From: Bacilli bacterium
GTDB taxonomy: Bacteria; Bacillota_I; Bacilli_A; RFN20; CAG-826
Direction of reading: 5' to 3'
DNA length: 45,960 bases
Assembly: GCA_017651565.1 (NCBI GenBank)
Contig: JAGCCQ010000031.1
Coordinates: forward strand, 1 to 45,960
Of this stretch, positions 8,286-16,275 are shown piece by piece (the first letter of the stretch is position 1; each line of letters opens with the position of its first letter). The position numbers and the translations under genes are program-made. Below the pieces are notes generated by a model that ran no database searches, was not told the DNA's origin, and worked only from the letters and a program-made list of their open reading frames with translations.

Positions 8286-9513
8286 ATTAATTTTAAGCAT
8301 TATTACATTAGTATGTTTAGGCCTTGGATTTTTATTAGGATTTGTTGCACCAGAATTTTCTAAGAGCATTAAATTCTTTGGTAACTGGTATATTCAAGAA
8401 TTAAAAATCATCATTGGACCAGTTATTTTCGCTAGCATTTTTGTCAACGTTTTAAAACGTAAAAAAGGCAGTTCTTTAACTTTGTTAAAAACAATTGGAT
8501 TATTTGTCGTAATGTTTATTGTTACTTTCTTATTAACTGCTGGAGTAGTAGCTATTACAAAACCTGGCGCAGGATTTGTTTTAGATAATGCAGCAAATAT
8601 GGAAGAAGGTAAAGAAGCTGACTTTGGCGTTCTTTCGATATTGAAACATTTAATTCCGAGTAGCTTAGAAGATGTATTCTTAGGAAAGAGTATTTTCTTA
8701 TTTATTGTTGTTGCATTTATTTCTTCTTTGATTGTTTCGTTTACTCCAATTAAAGATAAAGCTGCAAATGTTTTTGAAGTAATTAGAAAATACTTAGGAT
8801 ATGCATTGCAAATTATTATTTTCTTAACTCCACTTGCGGTAATTCCATTAGTTGCTAATTCAATCGTAACCTATGGTTCTTTGTTAATTGAAGCAGGTTT
8901 AAAGTACATTTTATTTGCTTGGGGCTGTTCAATCTTGGCGCTTATTTTAGTTATGATTCTTCCTGTCTGGCTCATCGCAAAAGTAAACCCAATTACTTAT
9001 GTAAAGAATGTTGCGAAGGTTTGGCTAGTTTCGTTATCAACTTGTTCTTCAGTTGCAACTTTGCCTCATACAATTAAATGTTGTAATGAAGACTTTGGAG
9101 TTGATGAAAAAATCACAAATGTCGTTGTTCCTTTAGGATGCACAATTCATATGTGTGGTGGCGCGGTTTCATTTGCATTGCTTGGCTTATTTGTTGCTCA
9201 AATGAGTGGATTCACAATCACGTTTGGAACATTCTTACTAATGATTTTATGTGCAACTTTAATCAATATGGCTGCTCCTGGTATACCAGGAGGAGGAAAA
9301 GTAATTGGTGTTTCCTACTTAATGATTTTTGGATTACCGGTTGATGGATTCTATGGCTTCTACAATGGTATTTATTCACTTTTAGATATGTCCTATACAA
9401 CATTAAATGTTACTGGTGATATCTCTGCAAATATCATTCTTAATAAATTCGAAAAGAAAGAAGAACCTCATGTTGAGGAATCTTCTATAGAAGAAAATGC
9501 TATAAAAGAGTAA
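8272..9513 (+). CDS. Dicarboxylate/amino acid:cation symporter (DAACS family)
   Basis: A 413-residue membrane protein with the DAACS/GltPh architecture: six N-terminal helices, an HP1 loop with TCSSVATLP, TM7, an HP2 loop with PGIPGGGKVIG, and TM8 with NVTGDISANI. It would move glutamate, aspartate or C4-dicarboxylates with Na+ or H+. The TM7 motif NMDGT, which builds a cation site in GltPh, reads HMCGG here (H293-G297), so ion coupling or substrate may differ. The gene overlaps the end of dapL by 14 bp and starts within GAGAGATATG, so translation is coupled. This pairing suggests it supplies or balances an amino acid linked to the DapL reaction, which uses glutamate. That link is inference. 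Confidence 0.85.
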   Translation: MKKSKLILSIITLVCLGLGFLLGFVAPEFSKSIKFFGNWYIQELKIIIGPVIFASIFVNVLKRKKGSSLTLLKTIGLFVVMFIVTFLLTAGVVAITKPGAGFVLDNAANMEEGKEADFGVLSILKHLIPSSLEDVFLGKSIFLFIVVAFISSLIVSFTPIKDKAANVFEVIRKYLGYALQIIIFLTPLAVIPLVANSIVTYGSLLIEAGLKYILFAWGCSILALILVMILPVWLIAKVNPITYVKNVAKVWLVSLSTCSSVATLPHTIKCCNEDFGVDEKITNVVVPLGCTIHMCGGAVSFALLGLFVAQMSGFTITFGTFLLMILCATLINMAAPGIPGGGKVIGVSYLMIFGLPVDGFYGFYNGIYSLLDMSYTTLNVTGDISANIILNKFEKKEEPHVEESSIEENAIKE

Positions 9514-9525
9514 TATTAGAAATAC

Positions 9526-9978
9526 ATGAAAAAAGAAAATGACGGTATCAAAATCATAGCCAATAACCGTAAGGCACATTTCAATTATTTTCTTAGCGAA
9601 TTCACTGAATGTGGAATCGTTCTTTTTGGTACTGAAATTAAATCATTAAGAGTGCATTCATGTTCTCTTGCTGATTCTTATGTTATTGTTCGTAATGGCG
9701 AAATGGAAATTGTGAATATGCACATCAATCCATATGACCACGGAAATATTTTTAACCAAGATCCTTTAAGAAGCAGAAAACTACTTTTGCACAAAAGAGA
9801 AATCAGATATTTTGAAGAACAAATTAAGCGTGGTGGATATACAGTTGTTCCTACCAAAGTTTACTTCAAAAATGGAAGAGCAAAAGTAGAAATTGCTTTA
9901 GCAAAAGGTAAGAAATTATACGATAAACGTGAAACAATTAAGCAACGTGACTTAGATAGAGAGAATAGGTATTACTAA
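9526..9978 (+). CDS. smpB: SsrA-binding protein SmpB
   Basis: SmpB brings tmRNA to stalled ribosomes for trans-translation. Diagnostic segments are NRKAHFNYF, ECGIVLFGTEIKSLR, YVIVRNGEM, NMHINPYDHGN, LLLHKREI and the basic tail YDKRETIKQRD, which folds into the decoding centre. Length 150 aa is typical. It begins 12 bp after the symporter stop without a clear ribosome site; a TATTAG ends 6 nt before the ATG and might be a weak internal promoter. Its stop overlaps the folC start by one base (TAATG). No tmRNA gene is visible in the window. Confidence 0.95.
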   Translation: MKKENDGIKIIANNRKAHFNYFLSEFTECGIVLFGTEIKSLRVHSCSLADSYVIVRNGEMEIVNMHINPYDHGNIFNQDPLRSRKLLLHKREIRYFEEQIKRGGYTVVPTKVYFKNGRAKVEIALAKGKKLYDKRETIKQRDLDRENRYY

Positions 9979-11186
9979 TGAAAAACGAATTATTAAATTG
10001 GTGTAGAACAGGGGATTATCAAAGAGATAATTTCGACAAATTTCTTAAAGCTGTAAAGTTCAGTTTTAAAGTACCTTCAGTGCATATCACTGGAAGTAAT
10101 GGTAAAGGAAGCACAGCTCACTTTTTAGAGATGTCTTATATTAACGCTGGTTATAAGGTTGGTTCTTTTACTTCACCATATTTATATGAAATTAACGAGT
10201 TGATTAAAGTAAATAATTCTCCTATCTCAGATGATGATTTTCAAAAGATTTATAAAGAATATGAAAAGCAATTTAAGAAGTTTGATTTAAGTGAATTCGA
10301 AGTTGAAACATTTATTGCTTTTACATACTTCACACAATCTAAGTGTGACATCTGTTTTATCGAATGTGGAATGGGTGGTGCTTTTGACGCAACTAATGTA
10401 TTTGATCCAATCCTTTGTGTTATTACTTCAGTCAGTTTGGAACATACTGCTTACCTAGGTAAGACTGTTGCTGAAATCGCATATCATAAAGCAGGAATCT
10501 TTAGAGATGAAGTTCCTGTAGTTGTTGGAAAAATTAATGAAGAAGCTGAACTAGCTATTCTTGAAGCAGCTAGCGAACATAGAACAAAAATTCATAGAAT
10601 TGTTGATCCTGCAAAATTGACTTTAACTAACAAAGGATATTCTTTCTCGTACGAAGTTTATCCAGATATAGTCGTAAATAATTTTGCTGATTATATTGTT
10701 GATGATGCTTGTATTGCTCTTGAATGTATCAACTACATTAAAGACCAATTTCCAATCTCAATCGAGAATATTCAAGCGGGTTTCGCTAGTGATACTTTAA
10801 CAGCTAGAATGACTGTTTTATCAAAAGATAATCACATAATTATCGATGGTGCTCATAACCCTGAGGGATGCTATAAATTAGCACAAACAATTATGTCTAG
10901 ATTTGATGGAAATAATTTCCACATTGTCTTTGCGTGTTTTAGAGATAAAAACCTCGAAAGAATGCTTGCAAATTTAGGCCAAATTACTAACAAAATTACA
11001 CTCACAAGTTTTCCTCATGAACGCTGCAGAAATGAAGATGATTACTTCTTATTTTTAGGCGAATATGAATACAATGGCGACGTTATAAATTTAGTTAAAA
11101 ATTTAAGAGAAAATTATCCTGATGATTATGTTTTAATCACCGGTTCTTTAGCTTTCGCTGGCTATATGCTAGATATGTTAAAGTAG
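9978..11186 (+). CDS. folC: Folylpolyglutamate synthase / dihydrofolate synthase
   Basis: A 402-residue Mur-ligase-superfamily enzyme that adds glutamates to folates with ATP. The P-loop TGSNGKGSTAHF is at residues 38-49. The Omega-loop segment SFTSPYLYEINE and TVAEIAYHKAGIFR carry the Mg and carbamyl-lysine features. The C-terminal domain starts near SDTLTARM and contains IIDGAHNPEG. It overlaps smpB by one base and is followed after 8 bp by an ECF S-component, which strongly suggests a folate uptake-and-retention pair. Confidence 0.93.
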   Translation: MKNELLNWCRTGDYQRDNFDKFLKAVKFSFKVPSVHITGSNGKGSTAHFLEMSYINAGYKVGSFTSPYLYEINELIKVNNSPISDDDFQKIYKEYEKQFKKFDLSEFEVETFIAFTYFTQSKCDICFIECGMGGAFDATNVFDPILCVITSVSLEHTAYLGKTVAEIAYHKAGIFRDEVPVVVGKINEEAELAILEAASEHRTKIHRIVDPAKLTLTNKGYSFSYEVYPDIVVNNFADYIVDDACIALECINYIKDQFPISIENIQAGFASDTLTARMTVLSKDNHIIIDGAHNPEGCYKLAQTIMSRFDGNNFHIVFACFRDKNLERMLANLGQITNKITLTSFPHERCRNEDDYFLFLGEYEYNGDVINLVKNLRENYPDDYVLITGSLAFAGYMLDMLK

Positions 11187-11194
11187 GTTATTTT

Positions 11195-11953
11195 ATGAAT
11201 AGATTTTGCGGCATTGGGAAATTACCATTAACTCAAAAGATTGTTTTGGCAGGTCTTCTTACTGCACTTGCAACAATTCTTCAAAAAATCTTAGCAATCA
11301 ATTATTTAGTTGCGTTGCCTTTTTTTAGAATTTCTTTTGGTGCACCAGCAATAATTGTTTTTGCTTCTATTTTCTTGGGGCCTTTCTATGGTGCTGCTGT
11401 AGGTGCTTTTTCAGATATTTTGGGCTACTTCATTTTTGATATGTCGTCCTTTGCATATATGCCCCAAATCACTTTAATTTACTTGTTACTTGGTTTTTCT
11501 GGATATTTTGTTTATGTCCTGATAAATAAAATCACTAATGAGAGATTAATCTTCATAACTGAAATTGGATTTTTGTTACTCTCGTTATTGGGGGTTTCTG
11601 CATATTTGATATTTGTTTACGAATGCGATTTGTTAGCAAAAATTTTAATTCCAATCGGTCTATTTGTCCTTTTAACGATTCTTGTTGTTTTCCAGATTAT
11701 TTTCAACAAAAAAGAAGGCAAATTATACGCTCCAATTAACTTGTCTTTTACGTATTTAATTTTGGATGTTTTTGTATTAGTTTTATTCGGAAGTTTAATG
11801 AAAGCTTGGGCCTTCTCTGCAGATCTAGCAAGCTTGGGTTCACTTTATGTGACAATTCTAATTACTCAATGCTTTGTTATGATTTTTAACGTGGTCTTCA
11901 GTACAATCTTGTTATCTACTTTCTTCCGTTTAACAAAGAAGTATATGAGGTAG
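11195..11953 (+). CDS. ECF transporter S component, probably folate-specific (FolT-like)
   Basis: A 252-residue hydrophobic protein with about six membrane spans. The conserved S-component N-terminus is present (KIVLAGLLTALATILQKIL), as is the segment RISFGAPAIIVFASIFLGP followed by GAAVGAFSDILGYF, as in FolT/ThiT-type substrate-binding subunits. These work with a shared EcfAA'T energising module encoded elsewhere. Location directly after folC makes folate the best substrate guess. The protein carries an extra loop and spans at ~115-185 compared with the compact ~180-aa FolT proteins. Specificity is inferred from context. Confidence 0.75.
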   Translation: MNRFCGIGKLPLTQKIVLAGLLTALATILQKILAINYLVALPFFRISFGAPAIIVFASIFLGPFYGAAVGAFSDILGYFIFDMSSFAYMPQITLIYLLLGFSGYFVYVLINKITNERLIFITEIGFLLLSLLGVSAYLIFVYECDLLAKILIPIGLFVLLTILVVFQIIFNKKEGKLYAPINLSFTYLILDVFVLVLFGSLMKAWAFSADLASLGSLYVTILITQCFVMIFNVVFSTILLSTFFRLTKKYMR

Positions 11954-11956
11954 TGT

Positions 11957-12115
11957 ATGATTGAGAATAAAAAACCAGAAATTGTCGAAGAAAACGAAGA
12001 AAATTCTGAAGAGTCAGCTAGAACTTTTGTTAGAGCAGGTTTTATCATCATTGGAAGCATCATTATTTTGATGGTTCTTTGCATTATTGCTATCGTGATT
12101 TTTGAAAATATTTAG
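11957..12115 (+). CDS. Small single-span membrane protein, unknown function (52 aa)
   Basis: A short gene starting 3 bp after the S-component stop. Residues 1-20 are strongly acidic (EIVEENEENSEES) and residues ~28-48 form one hydrophobic helix (FIIIGSIIILMVLCIIAIVI). The topology may be N-terminus inside followed by a single anchor, but charge rules do not settle it because the N-terminal side is acidic with one Arg pair near the membrane. No family is recognised. Tight spacing to the upstream gene and a new promoter just downstream place it at the end of the smpB-folC-S-component transcript. Confidence 0.6.
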   Translation: MIENKKPEIVEENEENSEESARTFVRAGFIIIGSIIILMVLCIIAIVIFENI

Positions 12116-12122
12116 ATTAATA

Positions 12123-12151
12123 TTTACAATCAAAAAAAGCGGTGCTAGACT
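12123..12151 (+). promoter_or_regulatory. Promoter of rpmG-secE-nusG
   Basis: TTTACA (12123-12128), a 17-nt spacer and TAGACT (12146-12151) with an upstream TG (extended -10). It predicts a start near 12158 and a ~30-nt leader with GAGGATG as ribosome site for rpmG. Confidence 0.55.
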
Positions 12152-12187
12152 ATTGACGCAAACTTAAGATAGTGAGGATGTAATAAG

Positions 12188-12334
12188 ATGAGAGAAAAAG
12201 TTCTTTTAATTTGCGAAGAATGCTTATCCAGGAATTACACAACAACTATCAAAAAAGATGGAAGCAAAATTCCTGAGTTTAAAAAGTTTTGTAAACATTG
12301 TGGCAAAGTTACAGTCCACAAGATTAGTAAATAA
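12188..12334 (+). CDS. rpmG: 50S ribosomal protein bL33
   Basis: A 48-residue gene. The protein has the bL33 pattern: a basic N-terminus, [14 protein letters not shown], and [12 protein letters not shown] at the end. C9/C12 and C35/C38 form the zinc-ribbon (C+) type. The position directly before secE-nusG is the usual place of rpmG in Bacilli. The next gene begins 14 bp later behind a strong AAAGGAGGG site. Confidence 0.93.
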   Translation: MREKVLLICEECLSRNYTTTIKKDGSKIPEFKKFCKHCGKVTVHKISK

Positions 12335-12348
12335 AGGAGGGACCTACT

Positions 12349-12537
12349 ATGGGGCTCAAAAAATTTACAACTGATGTAGTTAAAGAAGGTAAAAGAGTTC
12401 GTTGGCCAAAGGCTGAAGTTCTCATTCCATCAATTGTTGTTGTTCTTGTTATTTCATTCTTAACTGGCTTAATCCTTTTCGGTGAAGACGCATTAGGTAA
12501 AGCTTTAATTGATATTCTTAAGAATAACACTAAATAG
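12349..12537 (+). CDS. secE: Preprotein translocase subunit SecE
   Basis: A 62-residue SecE of the short Gram-positive type. An amphipathic helix with EGKRVRWPKAEVL (the conserved RVxWP contact to SecY) precedes one membrane span at ~27-46. SecE clamps the SecY channel. The gene lies between rpmG and nusG as in other Bacilli, with a strong ribosome site upstream and AGGAGGTG before nusG. Confidence 0.95.
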   Translation: MGLKKFTTDVVKEGKRVRWPKAEVLIPSIVVVLVISFLTGLILFGEDALGKALIDILKNNTK

Positions 12538-12548
12538 GAGGTGTAAAT

Positions 12549-13160
12549 ATGGTAGACGATATTAAATTTACAGACTCATCAACAGATATTGGCGATGAAA
12601 ATAGCGATACATCCGCTAAGGGTGAAAAAGCTTGGTACGTTGTTAACTCATATTCAACACACGAAAAGAAAGTTGCTGAAAACTTAAAAAGACGTATCGA
12701 AACAATGGGATTGGAAAATCTTATTTTCCGTATCATCGTTGCTGAAACAGAAGTACCTGTCATGAAAGATGGTGTTGCTACTGGCAAAACTAGAATGAAA
12801 AACTTATACCCAGGCTATGTTTTCGTAGAAATGATTATGTCTGATTACGCATGGTATGTTGTTAGAAATACTCCAGGTGTTACTGGTTTCGTTGGATCTT
12901 CTGGTAAAGGTACTAAACCTTTCCCTGTACCAAGAGAACAAATTGAACCAGTTCTTAAGAGAATGGGCATGGTCGATGATTCTATGTACGATAGATACAA
13001 TGAAGGCGACTATGTTAAAGTCATTCATGGACCACTCGAAGGTACAGAAGGTAGAATCATTTCTATCAACAAAGAAACAGGTCAAGTTGACGTTGAAGCT
13101 ATCTTCTTTGGTAGATCAACTAAGATTGAAGTTGACTTCTCAGAAATCGAAAGAATCTAA
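12549..13160 (+). CDS. nusG: Transcription elongation/antitermination factor NusG
   Basis: The NGN domain begins at KAWYVVNSYSTHEKKVAENL (residues ~29-48) and includes YPGYVFVEM and VRNTPGVTGFVG. The C-terminal KOW domain is YNEGDYVKVIHGPLEG through DFSEIERI. NusG rides on RNA polymerase and links it to ribosomes or Rho. An acidic extension of about 27 residues precedes the NGN domain (203 aa in total against ~177 in B. subtilis); its role is unknown. The start has AGGAGGTG upstream. A terminator follows. Confidence 0.95.
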   Translation: MVDDIKFTDSSTDIGDENSDTSAKGEKAWYVVNSYSTHEKKVAENLKRRIETMGLENLIFRIIVAETEVPVMKDGVATGKTRMKNLYPGYVFVEMIMSDYAWYVVRNTPGVTGFVGSSGKGTKPFPVPREQIEPVLKRMGMVDDSMYDRYNEGDYVKVIHGPLEGTEGRIISINKETGQVDVEAIFFGRSTKIEVDFSEIERI

Positions 13161-13179
13161 AAAATTTCAAGAAAAATTA

Positions 13180-13204
13180 AGCGGCAGAAATGTCGCTTTT
13201 TCTT
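13180..13204 (+). terminator. Rho-independent terminator after nusG
   Basis: Seven-bp stem AGCGGCA / TGTCGCT (one G-U pair) with a GAAA tetraloop and TTTTTCTTTT tail. It closes the rpmG-secE-nusG unit. Confidence 0.85.
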
Positions 13205-13354
13205 TTACTTTTTGTTGAAAAATAGTAGTGCAATTATTAACGTAGTTAAAGCAAAAGAAAATATAAAAATTGTAGGATAGAGATTTCGTTAAAAATGGTA
13301 CATTTGTTTTTACCTCGTGAATCGCCTCCTTCTATATTTTTATTAAAAAATCGC

Positions 13355-13384
13355 TTGTGTTCGTATGTGTATATATGATATTCT
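13355..13384 (+). promoter_or_regulatory. Promoter of the L11 (rplK-rplA) operon
   Basis: TTGTGT (13355-13360), an 18-nt spacer, and TATTCT (13379-13384) preceded by TGA (extended -10). It predicts a start near 13391 and a ~110-nt structured leader. Between the nusG terminator and this promoter (13205-13354) I see only AT-rich sequence and no supported gene. Confidence 0.55.
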
Positions 13385-13390
13385 AACAAA

Positions 13391-13500
13391 GCATATCGTC
13401 TTGCGCTATGAGAGGGCGCACGCGTATGTAAGAGTTTCATGGGAGAGCCGCGATGACTCACAAACCATGACACTGACAGAACTATAAGGAGGAAAGTCAA
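13391..13500 (+). promoter_or_regulatory. rplK leader, putative L1 autoregulatory site
   Basis: This leader is notably GC-richer than its surroundings and folds into two hairpins. The first is TGCGC (13402-13406) / GCGCA (13416-13420). The second has an outer stem CATGG (13438-13442) / CCATG (13465-13469) enclosing GAG/CTC and the segment GATGACTCACAAACC. The second resembles the 23S rRNA/mRNA site bound by ribosomal protein L1, which represses its own L11-L1 operon in many bacteria. The match is by eye and moderate. Confidence 0.4.
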
Positions 13501-13911
13501 GTGAAAAAAATCGCTAAAGTTGTAAAAATGGAACTTCCTGGCGGCGAAGCTAAACCAGGTCCAAAACTTGCTGGCGCTGGTATTAACATGGCTAAATTCT
13601 GTACTGACTACAATGCAAAAACAGCAGACAGAAAAGGCGAAACAGTCCCAGTATTAATTACAGCCTATGAAGACAAGTCATACGACTTTGTCATCAAAAC
13701 AAGCCCAGTTGCTGATTTATTAAAGAAAGCTGCTGGCATCGCAAAGGGTTCAGCTTTAGGCCGTAAGGCTCAAGTTGGTACAATTACCCGTGCAAAACTC
13801 AGAGAAATCGCTGAGTACAAATTACCAGACTTAAACTGCAATGACGTTGAGGCAGCTATGAAAGTCGTTGAAGGCAGTGCTAACAATATGGGCATTGTCG
13901 TTGTTGACTAA
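13501..13911 (+). CDS. rplK: 50S ribosomal protein uL11
   Basis: L11 forms the GTPase-associated stalk base with 23S helices 43/44. Family blocks are AKVVKMELPGGEAKPGP, INMAKFCTDYNAKTAD, VPVLITAYEDKSYDFVIKT, LLKKAAGI and LREIAEYKLPDLN. The gene starts with GTG behind AAGGAGG at the right spacing. The protein has 136 rather than ~141 residues. The missing four residues lie in the N-terminal loop, where other bacteria have PAPPVGPALGQAGVNI and this protein has PGPKLAGAGINM. That loop holds the prolines needed for thiostrepton binding. Confidence 0.95.
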   Translation: MKKIAKVVKMELPGGEAKPGPKLAGAGINMAKFCTDYNAKTADRKGETVPVLITAYEDKSYDFVIKTSPVADLLKKAAGIAKGSALGRKAQVGTITRAKLREIAEYKLPDLNCNDVEAAMKVVEGSANNMGIVVVD

Positions 13912-13922
13912 GGAGAATTGCT

Positions 13923-14609
13923 ATGGTTAGAGGTAAAAAATATACTGCTGCTGCTAGCAAAATCGAAGCCAACAAAATCTATACAGTCGAAGAAGTCGCT
14001 GCATTAGTCAAAGAAACTTCAACTGTTAAGTTCGATGCAACTGTTGATGCATCATTCAAACTCAATGTCGATCCAAAACAAGCTGATCAATTAGTCAGAG
14101 GAACTCTCATCCTTCCGCACGGAAATGGCAAAACTAAAAAAGTCTTAGCTATTACTGACAAAACTGAAGATGCAAAAGCTGCTGGCGCTGATCACGTCGG
14201 TGGTGCAGAAATGATTGATAAAATCCTTTCTCAAAACTGGTATGACTTCGATGTTATCGTTGCTACGCCAAACATGATGGGTATTATTGGTAAAGCTGCT
14301 CGTGTCTTAGGTCCTAAAGGTTTAATGCCAAACCCAAAGACAGGTACAGTCAATCCAAACATTGCTCAAGCTGTTAAAGAAATCAAAGCTGGTAAAGTTG
14401 AATACCGTGTTGATAAAGAAGCAAATATGCACGTCTCTATCGCTCGCGTCAGCTTCGATGCAAGTAAGATCGCTGAAAACTTAGATGCATTATGTGCCGC
14501 TATCGTTAAAGCAAAACCAGCTGCTGTCAAAGGCACTTACATCAAGAACGCTGTTCTCCATACGACCATGGGTCCAGCTATTCCATTCACATTTAACGGT
14601 CGTATCTAA
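13923..14609 (+). CDS. rplA: 50S ribosomal protein uL1
   Basis: L1 builds the mobile L1 stalk that helps eject E-site tRNA and acts as translational repressor of its operon. Conserved segments are MVRGKKY, FDATVDASFKLNVDPKQAD, RGTLILPHGNGK, GPKGLMPNPKTGTV and VEYRVDKEANMHVSI. Length 228 aa is normal. It starts 11 bp after rplK behind AAGGAG and shares its transcript. Confidence 0.97.
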   Translation: MVRGKKYTAAASKIEANKIYTVEEVAALVKETSTVKFDATVDASFKLNVDPKQADQLVRGTLILPHGNGKTKKVLAITDKTEDAKAAGADHVGGAEMIDKILSQNWYDFDVIVATPNMMGIIGKAARVLGPKGLMPNPKTGTVNPNIAQAVKEIKAGKVEYRVDKEANMHVSIARVSFDASKIAENLDALCAAIVKAKPAAVKGTYIKNAVLHTTMGPAIPFTFNGRI

Positions 14610-14619
14610 TTAAAAAGAT

Positions 14620-14705
14620 CACAATATACCATAGACAGTAACGGACGGAGTTAGTCTTAATAATGTTACCGAGGCGTATTTACATACCCGTATATTGGAG
14701 ACTTT
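14620..14705 (+). promoter_or_regulatory. L10 leader (ribosomal protein L10-L12 binding mRNA element)
   Basis: Between rplA and rplJ the sequence carries the L10-leader signature: ATAGACAGTAACGGACGG, then GTTACCGAGGCGTATTT ~30 nt later. GTAAC near 14637 pairs with GTTAC near 14667. The element binds the L10(L12)4 complex and represses rplJ-rplL translation. The position 30-110 nt ahead of rplJ is the standard one. Confidence 0.8.
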
Positions 14706-14731
14706 CAAAAAAAGAAAAGGAGGTCAAGAAT

Positions 14732-15220
14732 ATGAATCAAGCTGTATTAGAATCAAAACAAAGTATTGTTAAAGAAGTTACTGAAAAAGCAAAAGCTGCT
14801 TCTACAATTGTTGTTTGTGAATATCGTGGCTTAACAGTTGCACAACTTGAAGAAATCAGACGTGCTCTTAGAAAAGAAAACGCTGAATTATGCGTTTACA
14901 AGAACTCTCTTGTTGAAAGAGCATTCGATGAAATCGGCTATGCTGATGCAAAAGAAGTCTTAAGCGGCCCTAACGCAATCATCTTCTCTGAAGATACAAT
15001 TGCTGGTGCTAAGATCGCTGCAAAGTATTCTAAGAAAACAGATGGTCTTCTCGCTATCAAAGGCGGCGTCGTTGAAGGTAAATTCAACAATGCTGATGAA
15101 ATGAAAGTAATTGCAAAATTACCTGGCAGAGATGGACTTATTTCCATGTTCTTATCGTGCTTACAAGCACCTGTTCGCTCCTTCGCTTGTGCAGTCAAGG
15201 CTGTAGCGGACAAAAACTAA
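14732..15220 (+). CDS. rplJ: 50S ribosomal protein uL10
   Basis: L10 anchors L7/L12 dimers to the ribosomal stalk base. The N-terminal half shows [38 protein letters not shown] and YKNSLVERA, and the C-terminal helix binds L12. The start at 14732 follows AAAAGGAGGTC at ideal spacing; an in-frame ATG at 14663 lies within the leader RNA and lacks a ribosome site. The product is 162 aa, normal for the family. Confidence 0.95.
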   Translation: MNQAVLESKQSIVKEVTEKAKAASTIVVCEYRGLTVAQLEEIRRALRKENAELCVYKNSLVERAFDEIGYADAKEVLSGPNAIIFSEDTIAGAKIAAKYSKKTDGLLAIKGGVVEGKFNNADEMKVIAKLPGRDGLISMFLSCLQAPVRSFACAVKAVADKN

Positions 15221-15242
15221 TGCCTATAGGAGGAAACAAATC

Positions 15243-15617
15243 ATGGCAAAATTAACAAAAGAAGATATTATTGCTTCATTAAAAGAAATGACAATCGTTG
15301 AATTAAACGATTTAGTTAAAGCAGTCGAAGAAGAATTCGGCGTCACAGCTGCTGCTCCAGTAGCAGTTGCTGCAGCTCCAGCAGAAGATGATGCTCCAAA
15401 AGGACCAACAGAAGTTACTTTAACTTTAAAGAGTGCTGGTGCTTCAAAAGTTCAAGTCATCAAAGCAGTTCAAGCTATCACAGGCTTAGGCTTAATGGAT
15501 GCTAAGAAATTAGTCGACGGTGCTCCAGTCGCTATCAAAGAACACATCTCTCCAGTTGAAGCTGAAGAACACAAGAAAGCTCTCGAAGCAGCTGGTGCTG
15601 AAGTCGAAGTTAAATAA
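15243..15617 (+). CDS. rplL: 50S ribosomal protein bL12 (L7/L12)
   Basis: The dimerising N-terminal helix pair (residues 1-32), a flexible Ala/Pro hinge ([19 protein letters not shown]) and the C-terminal domain ([20 protein letters not shown] to the end) are in the standard order. L12 recruits elongation factors and stimulates their GTPase activity. Length 124 aa is typical. It follows rplJ after 22 bp with AGGAGG upstream. Confidence 0.97.
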   Translation: MAKLTKEDIIASLKEMTIVELNDLVKAVEEEFGVTAAAPVAVAAAPAEDDAPKGPTEVTLTLKSAGASKVQVIKAVQAITGLGLMDAKKLVDGAPVAIKEHISPVEAEEHKKALEAAGAEVEVK

Positions 15618-15655
15618 GTTTGCATAAACTTATTCTTCTCTGTTATAGGGGTAAT

Positions 15656-16264
15656 ATGTCACATTATTACGATTTTGACCCAAGTATTGAATCAAAAATT
15701 CGAGAAATTGAATTCGAAGTTCATGGGGTTAAAATGCGACTAAAAACCGATAACGGAGTGTTCTCAAAAAACCGTGTTGATGAGGGGAGTTTAGCCTTTT
15801 TGAAGGTATTACTCCCCCTCGGACTTACGGGCAACATTCTAGACTTAGGATGTGGATATGGCACTATAGGTTTAACTATCGCCAAATCCAATGAATCGGT
15901 AAGGGTAACCCTTGCCGACATTAATTCCCGCGCGCTCTCATTATGTGAGCGTAATGCGAGTGAATTAGGTTTAAGTCAACGAGTCACCTGCCTTCAAAGT
16001 GACATATTTGAAAAGATTGAAGGACGTTATGATTCAATTGTTGTTAACCCCCCAATACGTGCTGGTAAGAAAGTTACCTACGCAATGTATGAAGGTAGTA
16101 AGCAATTCTTAATTGATGGCGGATCACTGTTTATAGTAATTCGTAAGGCACAAGGAGCGCTTACAGCTTGCGAATATATCAAGTCAATATTCGGAAACTG
16201 CAAGCTCATTGATCGCTCTAAAGGATATTACATTTATCAAGCAGTGAAACAATTAGCAAAATAA
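15656..16264 (+). CDS. RsmC-type class I SAM-dependent rRNA methyltransferase (YbxB-like)
   Basis: A 202-residue methyltransferase. Motif I is [14 protein letters not shown] (60-73), the acidic end of the next strand is ADIN (87-90), and the catalytic-loop variant is VNPPIRAGK (130-138), equivalent to the NPPF motif of RsmC/RlmG guanine-N2 methyltransferases. The gene sits between rplL and rpoB exactly like B. subtilis ybxB. I choose 15656 because AGGGG stands 4-8 nt upstream; the in-frame ATG at 15620, 2 bp after rplL, has none. The gene looks somewhat richer in G+C and in CCC/CTC/CGG-type codons than its neighbours. Confidence 0.85.
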   Translation: MSHYYDFDPSIESKIREIEFEVHGVKMRLKTDNGVFSKNRVDEGSLAFLKVLLPLGLTGNILDLGCGYGTIGLTIAKSNESVRVTLADINSRALSLCERNASELGLSQRVTCLQSDIFEKIEGRYDSIVVNPPIRAGKKVTYAMYEGSKQFLIDGGSLFIVIRKAQGALTACEYIKSIFGNCKLIDRSKGYYIYQAVKQLAK

Positions 16265-16275
16265 AGGAGCCATTT

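Noticed and set aside
13246..13335. Small minus-strand membrane peptide gene behind AAGGAGG near 13330
   Set aside because: The ribosome-site-like sequence is not followed by a usable start codon; the first ATG downstream gives a four-residue frame.
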